This document shows, one piece after another, positions 1 to 7,539 of a DNA stretch of 64,000 bases (its first letter is position 1; the number at the start of each line of letters is the position of its first letter). Origin of the DNA: an uncultured Synechococcus sp. (GTDB lineage Bacteria > Cyanobacteriota > Cyanobacteriia > PCC-6307 > Cyanobiaceae); NCBI GenBank assembly GCA_949373155.1, contig CASICK010000005.1:1-64000 (forward strand), read 5' to 3'. The notes below the pieces were generated by a model. It did not search any database, was not told the DNA's origin, and saw only the letters and a list, made by a program, of their open reading frames with translations. Position numbers and translations under genes: made by a program.

Positions 1-152
1 GCAATTTCAAGGACAGAGCCTTGTTCCGGCAGCATTTCAGCAAGAGCATCTCCGATTGGGCCACGATTCCGTTCCGTTGCTGGGAAATAGAGACGATCTT
101 GATCGCCAGGTAAAGCATCACTACAAATAAGTTGTGAAATTAAGACTGTAAT
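1..152 (-). CDS. DUF938 family (SAM-methyltransferase-like) protein, partial, N-terminal end
   Basis: The reverse strand reads through the window edge and encodes a segment resembling the N-terminus of DUF938 proteins: LYFPATERNRGP followed by a predicted helix and then VLEIA, the start of the SAM-binding glycine-rich loop. DUF938 proteins are class I methyltransferase-like and of unknown substrate. Only about 40 residues are inside the window. Reading upstream from the conserved block, the in-frame stop (TAA, 155-153) is reached without any ATG, GTG or TTG, so the start codon is unclear; the coordinate given is the maximum open extent. The family call is fairly good, the start is not. Confidence 0.55.
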   Translation of the reverse strand, partial: MTVLISQLICSDALPGDQDRLYFPATERNRGPIGDALAEMLPEQGSVLEI

Positions 153-598
153 TTAAAGAAAAAGATAAAGCTGATTGTTCAAAATACATATCACTCAATA
201 CAATACTCATCCCAATCTTTTGTAAATAGATCAATCTAACAAAATGGAATCCAGAAACCACCAGAGAGCTGCACCATCCTGTATAAATCGACAGTTCAAT
301 AGAAACCAGACTGAAACTTCACCGACAAAATTGTTGTAAATCACTAGCCAATGTGATGGATCCAAAAAGCAATCAACAATGAGCACGTGTGCTTCAGAGA
401 TAGACGCGATCAGCAACGATGTAAGTCATGAGCACATCGTCTCTAGGAGCAAGATTTGAGATTGAGAACAGCCTAAAAAGCTGTCTAACGGTTCCAACGC
501 TCTGCAACGCACTGTTTATGACATGAGCTGATGTCATGGAACTCAAGCAGCGAGGCGTTGCCCCCCATGCGAGGGCGTAACTTAGTTGACAAAAATAT
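153..598. other. Gene-free stretch upstream of glnN
   Basis: No convincing gene is visible here. Open frames on the minus strand (231-416 and 394-657) are low-complexity, lack family resemblance and the second runs into the glnN start. The stretch is AT-rich on its left half. It presumably holds the glnN promoter; a half match to the NtcA consensus (GTA-N8-GAC at 577-590) is present but lies too close to the start codon to be persuasive. Confidence 0.5.
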
Positions 599-610
599 GC
601 CCCGAGGGGC
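599..610. promoter_or_regulatory. Perfect GC-rich inverted repeat just before glnN
   Basis: GCCCC-GA-GGGGC is a perfect inverted repeat with five-base arms, ending 9 bases before the glnN ATG at 620. In the mRNA it could form a small hairpin over the ribosome-binding region, or in DNA act as a protein site. The two-base gap is too short for a normal RNA loop, so the hairpin would lose a pair. Function is inference only. Confidence 0.3.
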
Positions 611-619
611 CTAGAAGCG

Positions 620-2792
620 ATGCCCCATCCATCACGACTGGCTGCTCTACAGGCCATTCAACAACGCAAGCCAATGGCTTGCGAGAAAACTCCTTCCCTG
701 GAAGAGATCTGGGCCAGTGATGTCTTCACACTGGCGCGCATGAAAAATGCACTCCCCAAGGAAGCATTCAAGGTGGTTCGTCGCGTGATCCGTGATGGAG
801 GCAAGCTGAACTTAGAGGTAGCTGACGCGGTTGCTCAGGCGATGAGGGATTGGGCCGTCAGCAATGGTGCTCACTATTACGCGCACGTCTTCTACCCCCT
901 CACAAACTCAACGGCTGAGAAACACGACGGTTTTATCAGTCCTCAAAAGAGATGGCCAAGCCATTCATGAATTTTCGGGCAAACTCCTGATCCAGGGAGA
1001 GCCAGATGGGAGCTCCTTCCCCAATGGCGGGATCCGCTCCACATTCGAGGCCCGTGGATACACAGCTTGGGACATCACCAGCCCTGCGTATTTGATGCGA
1101 ACGCCCAATGGCGTCACCCTATGCATCCCCACCGTGTTCGTGAGTTGGACAGGCGAAGCTCTCGACAAAAAAACCCCACTCCTGCGCTCTAACGCAGCAA
1201 TGAATCGCCAAGCGCAACGGTTGCTTCATTTGCTTGGCAACAAGGACGTGGCTGCAGTGAACAGCTCTTGCGGCGCTGAACAAGAATATTTTCTGATCGA
1301 TAGTCAATTTGCAACGCTCCGACCAGACCTCCTCCTCGCAGGAAGAACCCTGTTCGGCGCTCCCTCACCCAAGGGGCAGCAATTTGACGATCATTACTTC
1401 GGTGCGATTCCTGAACGCGTTCAGGTCTATATGCAGGACGTTGAACACCAGCTGTACAGGCTCGGAATTCCTGCAAAAACTCGACACAACGAAGTTGCTC
1501 CTGGACAATTCGAAATCGCGCCTGTTCATGAAGCCGCCAACGTGGCGACGGATCATCAACAAATGATCATGACTGTGCTGCGCAGCACGGCAAAACGCCA
1601 TGGATTTACGTGCCTCATGCATGAAAAGCCATTTGCTGGCATCAATGGCTCCGGCAAGCATGTGAACTGGTCTGTGGGCAACAGCACGCAGGGCAATCTT
1701 CTAGACCCTGGCTCAACTCCCCACGACAATCTGCAATTCCTCTTGTTCTGCGCCGCTGTGATCCGTGGTGTGCATCGCTACGGCCCACTCTTACGAGCAG
1801 TCGTTGCGACAGCAGGAAATGACCATCGATTAGGAGCCAATGAGGCTCCACCCGCGATCATCTCGATGTACCTGGGCAAACAGCTGGAAGAAGTCTTCCA
1901 GCAGTTCCAGCGTGGCGAGGTGACCGGAAGCAGCACAGGCGATGTGATGCGTCTGGGTGTCGACAGCCTGCCTGAGTTCAAGAAGGATGCTGGTGATCGC
2001 AACCGAACATCGCCGTTTGCATTTACAGGCAACAGGTTCGAATTCAGAGCTGTGGGATCTGGCCAATCAGTTGCTGGTCCACTGGTGGCGATGAATACCG
2101 TCCTCGCTGATTCACTGGAATGGATTAGCGATCAAATCGAGGCACACATGGCCGCAGGCCAATCCTTGGAAGCCTGTGCGGCAGACGTCCTAAAGCAAGT
2201 GATGGACCAACACGGTGCAGCTGTCTTTGGAGGTGATGGATATTCCGATGCATGGCATCAGGAAGCCACCGAGCAACGGGGATTGGAAAACCTACGCAAC
2301 ACCGCCAACGCCCTTCCAGTGCTGCGCCGGGACGACGTAAAGGAACTGTTTCAGCGTCAAGCTGTGATCTCACCAGTGGAATTAGAGAGCCGCTACGAGG
2401 TGTACAGCGAGCAATACACGCTTGCCGTAGAGGTTGAAGCCAAAGTTGCACTGTCCATTGTTCGGACACAAATCAGCCCTGCTGTTCAGAAACATCTGGG
2501 CTCATTGGCACGCAGTATCAGCCAACAACAAGCCGTAGGCCTGAACCCTGATCAACGGACCCTGCAATATGCGGCAGAGCTACAGCAACGAATGCAGGAT
2601 CAAATCAATGCTCTCGATGATGAATTGCACCAGCTGCATCACGGCGACACCACTGCATCAATGAACCACGCAGCAAACGTTCTTCTGCCGCGTCTCCTGC
2701 AGCTGCGGGATGTTGTGGATGGGCTTGAAGGCCTCGTCGATGACGATCGTTGGCCTCTTCCTTCCTATCGGGAGATGCTATTCGTCAGTTGA
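620..2792 (+). pseudogene. glnN: Type III glutamine synthetase, interrupted by a single-base frameshift
   Basis: GSIII condenses glutamate and ammonia to glutamine in the cytoplasm. The N-terminal part (620-949) encodes residues leading to [18 protein letters not shown]. The reading frame then ends at 968-970, while the next frame continues from about 951 with [19 protein letters not shown] and goes on through the synthetase core ([51 protein letters not shown]) to the stop at 2790-2792. Removing one base within AAAAGAG at 945-951 joins the halves into a protein of about 723 residues, the usual GSIII length. There is no other damage. It may be a recent mutation, a sequencing error or a +1 recoding site (AAG followed by the rare AGA codon). 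Family identity is very secure. Confidence 0.9.
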
Positions 2793-2806
2793 GCAAAGAA
2801 CCCGTC

Positions 2807-3343
2807 ATGGCATCAACCAGGAAGGCAGTAGGTCACAGCATGCTCTTAGGCCTACTGATGGGTTCAGCTTTACCAATTGCTGTTGTGGCCGAAACGACCC
2901 ATCCCACCCAAGTTGTGACCGTGCTCAAGGTCAACAATGGCCAAGAGGTGCTGGTTGACATCAATGGAGAAGGAAGAGCGGTTCGACTGGCCTGCATTCA
3001 AGCTCCCTTGCAACAGCAACAACCCTGGTCGGCTCAAGCGAAATCAGCGCTGAGCAAAGCACTGCCGCAAGGCTCAACCGTACAGATGGAACTAAGGGCC
3101 CGGGATGTCTATGGGCGTGTTGTAGCAAGGCTCCTGAAGGGAAAAACGGACATTGCCTCCCCTCTCATTAGCAGTGGTCAAGTCTTTGCCTACGACGGTT
3201 ATCTGGGCCGATGCGACGACCTGAACTATCAAAAATTGCAGAGTGAGGCTCAACACAGGAAAGCAGGCCTATGGGCCGTGCAAGGCGGAATTGCACGACC
3301 ATGGGACTTGATCGAGGCAAGTGGAGAGCAACAAGAACCCTAG
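2807..3343 (+). CDS. Secreted SNase-like (thermonuclease-fold) protein
   Basis: This 178-residue protein begins with a signal-peptide-like segment (GHSMLLGLLMGSALPIAVVA, about residues 9-28) followed by an SNase OB-fold: VVTVLKVNNGQEVLV, VRLACIQAP, RDVYGRVVARLL and the C-terminal helix LQSEAQHRKAGLW. SNase domains cleave nucleic acids. Compared with staphylococcal nuclease, the Asp and catalytic Glu of the V-D-x-P-E motif are replaced (IQAPL here), so activity is doubtful, while the arginines look preserved. The ATG at 2807 lies 15 bases after the glnN stop; an upstream in-frame ATG at 2750 is inside glnN and was not chosen. It probably acts in the periplasm. Confidence 0.75.
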   Translation: MASTRKAVGHSMLLGLLMGSALPIAVVAETTHPTQVVTVLKVNNGQEVLVDINGEGRAVRLACIQAPLQQQQPWSAQAKSALSKALPQGSTVQMELRARDVYGRVVARLLKGKTDIASPLISSGQVFAYDGYLGRCDDLNYQKLQSEAQHRKAGLWAVQGGIARPWDLIEASGEQQEP

Positions 3344-3363
3344 AAATACGCCGCTTGGTAAAA

Positions 3364-3708
3364 ATGGCCACAACCTGGCTCGAAACAATCATGCTGAATG
3401 GAAGAAGTTTAAAATTTTTCATGGGCTACGAACCTGGAAGTACCGATTGCCGCCTGTTGATTGATGCAAAGCACCATCTCGAGGAAGCGCTGTTGACCTT
3501 ATATGCCATGCCACACACAGATCACATTCAAAGACAGTTGAAAGCCGTCTATCGACAGCTTGAAGGAATGCATGATCTCAAACGTGCCGGAGGATCTCAG
3601 GTGTCGCTTCAAAATGCAGATTGGTATTCAGAATCCGTTCGAATCATGACCCAGCGAAGAGCATTCAAAAGATTTCATGATTTCAAAACGCTGATCGGCC
3701 AGAATTGA
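3364..3708 (+). CDS. Conserved-looking hypothetical protein
   Basis: A 114-residue soluble protein with no recognised family. It is basic and predicted largely helical: a central segment DAKHHLEEALLTLYAMP is followed by IQRQLKAVYRQLEGMHDLKRAGG and a C-terminal RAFKRFHDFKTLIGQN. The ATG at 3364 is preferred because frames starting earlier (3271) overlap the SNase-like gene, which ends at 3343. It runs in the same direction 20 bases after that gene and may be cotranscribed. No function can be assigned. Confidence 0.6.
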   Translation: MATTWLETIMLNGRSLKFFMGYEPGSTDCRLLIDAKHHLEEALLTLYAMPHTDHIQRQLKAVYRQLEGMHDLKRAGGSQVSLQNADWYSESVRIMTQRRAFKRFHDFKTLIGQN

Positions 3709-3731
3709 AGGGAATCACTCCCCCGCATTGC

Positions 3732-3842
3732 ATGTTTGAGAACCGTGATCGCCCCGCATGGGTGAACTGGCTGTTTCTTGCGATCTTCCTGTTCAGCTCG
3801 TGGCAACTCGCCGGATACTGGTTTCAGCAGCTTCATGGCTAA
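3732..3842 (+). CDS. Very small single-pass membrane protein
   Basis: A 36-residue open frame starts at ATG 3732, 23 bases after the preceding stop, and ends with TAA at 3840-3842. It encodes a polar N-terminus (MFENRDRPAW) followed by one hydrophobic helix (VNWLFLAIFLFSSWQLAGYWF) and a short tail. Base use resembles the upstream genes rather than the AT-rich DNA that follows. The clean amphipathic-then-hydrophobic plan with several Trp residues suggests a real thylakoid or plasma-membrane microprotein, but nothing links it to a known family. Confidence 0.45.
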   Translation: MFENRDRPAWVNWLFLAIFLFSSWQLAGYWFQQLHG

Positions 3843-4083
3843 CGACGCCCGACTGCAGGCTTCCCTATAAGAGAAAGTCCATAGAAACAATCAGCGCAAT
3901 CAAAGATCAACGTATTCAACACATATAAGTTGAAAAATTTAGTAGCATTAAAGCTTAAATTTTATTGCTGAGAAACCGAAACAGGAGAAGCAAGCAAAAG
4001 CCACCATTGATACACTGCAATGTAACCAATAGACGACGAAAGATAGACCGGAATGCATATTATAAACGCATCAATGACACGAT
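3843..4083. other. AT-rich spacer opening the 3.8-6.4 kb patch
   Basis: No gene is supported here. A weak frame from 3965 to 4159 overlaps the linker gene start and has no coding character. The drop in GC content is obvious from about 3895 and persists, with interruptions, to about 6480. Confidence 0.5.
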
Positions 4084-4815
4084 ATGGCAATTCCTCCAAA
4101 GAATTTCACTCTCTCAACTCAAAACTCGAGGGTTGATGGAGTCAGCAATCAAAGCATAGAGATCAACACAGAAAATGAAATAGAAAAACTAATCAATAAT
4201 TGCTATGGACAAGTATTTTTCCACCTACTAGAAAAGATAGAGAAGTATATCTTGAATCACAGTTACGCAATCAATTCAATAACCGTACGCGACTTCATGC
4301 GAGGGCTATTTCTCTCTGACAGATTCCGACGAGGTTACATAGAATGCAATAACAACTACCGATTGGCAGAGCAAGTCGTCGCAAGAGCATTGGGGAGAAA
4401 AGTATACAATGGAGCAGAAGGGCTAGCATTATCAATAATCATTGCAGAAAAAGGGTTTAATTATTTTATAGACTATATCCTGAATAGTGACGAATATATG
4501 TCAAGATTTGGCTACGATATTCCACCTAGTGAATTTTCACGCCTTTTGCCGGGTCGAGCAACAGGGTCAATACCCTTATACCAACAATATCCAAGATACG
4601 GCTTTGACTGGCAAAAAAAACTAACATCTAATAAATTGATGATGTCAATTACGGATCATTTAATTTTCAGCAAAAAGACATCACTTGAGAAGCTGCTTTA
4701 CGACAAACCAACAGGAAGAACCCTGAAACTATGGATACTTACTCTCGTGGCAACTATAGGGATTACGATCTGGATTGCATTAGCAATATTTAGATCAACA
4801 TTTACAATCAATTGA
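4084..4815 (+). CDS. CpcG/CpcL-type phycobilisome linker with C-terminal membrane anchor
   Basis: This 243-residue protein carries a PBS-linker domain (about residues 30-185). Motifs match rod-core linkers: SITVRDFMRGLFLSDRFRR, NNNYRLAEQVVARALGRKVY, then LNSDEYMSRFGYDIPP and LLPGRATGSIP ahead of YPRYG. The N-terminus MAIPPKNFTLSTQNSRV also fits CpcG. After about residue 190 it departs from core-attaching CpcG and ends in one hydrophobic helix (about 214-236, LKLWILTLVATIGITIWIAL). In the known CpcL (CpcG2) subgroup such a tail anchors rods to the thylakoid membrane without a phycobilisome core. No phycobilisome genes are adjacent and the gene sits in AT-rich DNA. Family call is firm; CpcL-type function is inference. 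Confidence 0.85.
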   Translation: MAIPPKNFTLSTQNSRVDGVSNQSIEINTENEIEKLINNCYGQVFFHLLEKIEKYILNHSYAINSITVRDFMRGLFLSDRFRRGYIECNNNYRLAEQVVARALGRKVYNGAEGLALSIIIAEKGFNYFIDYILNSDEYMSRFGYDIPPSEFSRLLPGRATGSIPLYQQYPRYGFDWQKKLTSNKLMMSITDHLIFSKKTSLEKLLYDKPTGRTLKLWILTLVATIGITIWIALAIFRSTFTIN

Positions 4816-4902
4816 TCAAAGACTCCAGGATGAAGCTATAGAATATGAGAATATCTATCCTAACACAGATTAGATAAAAGATAATGCAACCAATAAATCC
4901 AA

Positions 4903-5091
4903 TCAGTTTGGATTAGAAGGTATACTTTTATCCTTAGCATATGAAGAGCCTATAAGCCCAATAGGACCAAAAACTAATCCAGCAATCAACCATATCCAAT
5001 ATTGCTGGTTTTTGGATACTGCCAATGCTGCACTTAAAAGCCCACAGGGCAACAAAACAAAAAATATGATTATCAGAATGTAACTATTCAA
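4903..5091 (-). CDS. Small two-helix membrane protein, unknown function
   Basis: The 62-residue product has two hydrophobic segments: MNSYILIIIFFVLLPCGLLSA at the N-terminus and YWIWLIAGLVFGPIGLIGSS near residues 30-50, with a short lysine-containing tail. The W-x-AGLxFGPIGLI pattern is common in small bacterial membrane proteins, but no specific family is recognised. It lies between the linker gene and another small gene in the AT-rich patch, on the opposite strand from the linker. It is likely real because of the clear membrane topology. Confidence 0.5.
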   Translation of the reverse strand: MNSYILIIIFFVLLPCGLLSAALAVSKNQQYWIWLIAGLVFGPIGLIGSSYAKDKSIPSNPN

Positions 5092-5099
5092 TTTGCGAA

Positions 5100-5339
5100 G
5101 CTCATACTCACTACTTTATAGATTGGGTTGAGAAGCTGGAATGTGATGAATGACAATGAGCGAGAATCTATAACAGCAAGAAGATGTATCAAATTCAAGA
5201 CAATCTGTATACAATGAGTAGCTATATGAGAACAATGCAAATACAAACAAATTCAGGTTACATAGCAAAACATCAGACTAAATGCAAAACTAGACATTAA
5301 TCGAAAAATATTAATCTCTATATTTGAGCGAAACACTTA
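5100..5339. other. AT-rich intergenic DNA
   Basis: No open frame, RNA gene or clear hairpin could be supported. The sequence is AT-rich and stop-dense in all frames I read. Confidence 0.45.
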
Positions 5340-5492
5340 CTATTTCTTCTCCCTTTTAATGGTGCCACGCGCAATCTTCATGCTTCCCATGATTTCAAGA
5401 GCCAATGGCTGGGTATGGTTAAACCATCTCTCAATCGCTTCAAGCTCTTCTTCTTGGTACTTCCCAAGCAACTCAACAAGACGAAGATCCAT
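5340..5492 (-). CDS. Small acidic/basic hypothetical protein (50 aa)
   Basis: A 50-residue open frame on the minus strand reads MDLRLVELLGKYQEEELEAI, then a hydrophobic-aromatic turn (RWFNHTQPLALEIMGSMKIA) and a basic end (RGTIKREKK). It starts at ATG 5492 and stops at TAG 5342-5340. The composition, helical periodicity and higher GC content than the flanks argue that it is coding. It is too short to classify and no partner is evident; the nearest gene is another small minus-strand protein upstream. Confidence 0.45.
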   Translation of the reverse strand: MDLRLVELLGKYQEEELEAIERWFNHTQPLALEIMGSMKIARGTIKREKK

Positions 5493-5766
5493 CTGTAAGC
5501 TATAGAATTAACTTTGAAATATTAGATGCTGATACGTAACGCACGAGAAAAACAATCACAATCAATAGTGATATATGAAATCAAAGCCTGTATCTGAGAA
5601 AGAGGACAAGAGTAGTGTACTGAATCAACTGCTCGGCAAACCGTAGGAATATAGGGATTCCTAGACTAGACCCCAAGTCATTTCAACAATCGATCATATT
5701 CATGAAAGATCAAAAATGGCATCCTATCCCCCACTGACTCTCTCTTGCTGGCAAAAGAGTCATTAC

Positions 5767-6231
5767 TCAATATCGAAAATATTTCACTTTTACCATTCTT
5801 CCTCTCATTCCTTCTTCATCCTTCCAAGCTCCTTCTTGAATCCGCTTATTTTCATAACCTACAAATAATTGCTTTATGGGCTCATACTCACACATACGTG
5901 AATAAACTTTCATTGTTTTTGCGGGGTACTTGGCAAGAAAATTCTCCACTGATTGATTCCATTCATAGAGCCTATCAGCATGTTTTAATTGATCTATTGA
6001 TGAACCAGAAGAGTGTGGCGAAGGAGTTAGATTCTCAAGACTAAACCTTGAAGCTTCCTCCCCTATATTAATATTTGTCGTATTAATAATTTCAATCCCT
6101 GCATCCTTCCACTCCTCACATTCCTCAAAGGCTTCTGTCTTCGATGAATACAAGCCTATATCTTTTTTTAGATCAAAACCTGATGCACCAATAATCACAA
6201 AAGCCAATATGAGAATTTTCAAAAACCCCAT
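5767..6231 (-). CDS. Secreted hypothetical protein
   Basis: This 154-residue protein has an N-terminal signal-like helix (MGFLKILILAFVIIGASGF) followed by a soluble, charged region with two separated cysteines (EAFEECEEW and YSRMCEYEP) that could form one disulfide. No family is recognised. It ends in a basic segment (RGRMVKVKYFRY). It belongs to the AT-rich patch and has no evident operon partner. Function unknown; the signal peptide and long frame in AT-rich DNA support that it is a real gene. Confidence 0.6.
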   Translation of the reverse strand: MGFLKILILAFVIIGASGFDLKKDIGLYSSKTEAFEECEEWKDAGIEIINTTNINIGEEASRFSLENLTPSPHSSGSSIDQLKHADRLYEWNQSVENFLAKYPAKTMKVYSRMCEYEPIKQLFVGYENKRIQEGAWKDEEGMRGRMVKVKYFRY

Positions 6232-6499
6232 TAAAACACATGCACGATGCTAGTAATTATAGCCAATGGTAGAAGTAAAGACTATGCTTGAGCATCAATC
6301 GTTATGAGTCAGAAATTAAGAAGTTAAACATTCAATACAGCAACAAAAATCTAGGACTAAAAGCTCTCAAGATCCCAAAAAATTAGTGCCCAAAGCCCGT
6401 AGACCTTGCCGCGGAGATATTCAATATCTTTCTACCTGTCCTACGAGAGGGTTGATTGATCATATAAAAAGAATATCGACCAAGGCAGATAGAAGCTTA

Positions 6500-7480
6500 T
6501 TATTCGCTGGTTTGATCATAGGGATAATGATTAGGAACAAAAAACTGTTCATTAATGGGTGGTCTATCGTAAGAACCCTGTTTTGGCCTTGGTGGTAATT
6601 CAATCGCTGGTGGAGTCATATCTTCCCATGGCACCTTGCTAAGAACATGCCTTAGACAATTAAGTCTTGCTCGTCGCTTATCGTCAGCTTCTACGGTAAA
6701 CCAGGGCGCCTCAGGGATATTTGTGCTGGCAAACATCACATCTTTTGCCTCAGAAAACTCCACCCAACGATTACGCGCTTCAAGATCCATCGGACTGAGC
6801 TTCCAACGCCTGGTTGGATCATCAATGCGTGATTGAAACCGTGCCTCTTGCTCCGTATCACTCACAGAGAACCAATATTTCAACAACAACACACCACTGC
6901 GAACCAACATGCGCTCGAACTGAGGACAATCCTCAAGAAAATCACCAACCTCATTAGGGGTACAAAACCCCATCACCCTCTCCACACCAGCGCGGTTGTA
7001 CCAGCTGCGATCAAACACCACAATTTCGCCAGCAGCTGGAAAATGTTGCACATATCGCTGAAAATACCACTGCGTTTTCTGCTGATCAGAAGGGGTTCCC
7101 AGAGCCACAACTCTGGCGCCACGGGGATTTAATGGTTCAGTTAAGCGTTTAATCGTGCCTCCCTTACCAGCTGCATCCCGTCCCTCAAACAGGATGATCA
7201 TGCGGAAGCCCTTTTCCTTGATCCAGTACTGCATTTTGACGAGTTGCGTCTGGAGATCTTCCAGTTCAGACTCATAGATCTTTTTCTTGAGTCGTTCTCC
7301 GTTGTAACTAGGTCGTTGGAGTCCATCTCCATGCCGTTCAGCCAGAGTCACGATGTTGGGCTCACATCCATCAAGCCCACCAATCTCCGCATCAGACAGG
7401 GGTGTAGACCCATTTTTGGGTTGTGGAGTTCCTTTGCGTTTGCTGTTGTGTTTTGCCTTTTTGTTTTCCTTCTGGCCCAT
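6500..7480 (-). CDS. ppk2: Polyphosphate kinase 2 (PPK2 family)
   Basis: PPK2 enzymes transfer phosphate between polyphosphate and nucleoside mono- or diphosphates. This protein of about 326 residues has a basic low-complexity N-terminus, then Walker A (FEGRDAAGKGGTIKR), the segment VVALGTPSDQQKTQWYFQRY, Walker B (EIVVFDRSWYNRAGVERVMGF) and the lid (EQEARFQSRIDDPTRRWKLS), which is the normal order for a single-domain PPK2. The ATG at 7480 was chosen over an in-frame TTG at 7519. The gene follows the histidine-kinase gene on the same strand after about 60 bases, so cotranscription is possible. Preferred nucleotide substrate cannot be told from sequence alone. Confidence 0.93.
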   Translation of the reverse strand: MGQKENKKAKHNSKRKGTPQPKNGSTPLSDAEIGGLDGCEPNIVTLAERHGDGLQRPSYNGERLKKKIYESELEDLQTQLVKMQYWIKEKGFRMIILFEGRDAAGKGGTIKRLTEPLNPRGARVVALGTPSDQQKTQWYFQRYVQHFPAAGEIVVFDRSWYNRAGVERVMGFCTPNEVGDFLEDCPQFERMLVRSGVLLLKYWFSVSDTEQEARFQSRIDDPTRRWKLSPMDLEARNRWVEFSEAKDVMFASTNIPEAPWFTVEADDKRRARLNCLRHVLSKVPWEDMTPPAIELPPRPKQGSYDRPPINEQFFVPNHYPYDQTSE

Positions 7481-7539
7481 GACGAATCGATCAGCACCCT
7501 CCCATTGGTGGCTCCCCAATCAACAAACTGGACAGGACT

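Noticed and set aside
577..590. GTA-N8-GAC as an NtcA site for glnN
   Set aside because: Only half of the palindrome matches and its distance to the start codon leaves no room for a normal -10 box.
6111..6121. ACTCCTCACA-like stretch resembling the conserved core of the Yfr1 small RNA
   Set aside because: It lies inside the secreted-protein gene on the plus strand, lacks the flanking stem-loops of Yfr1, and differs at the end of the core.
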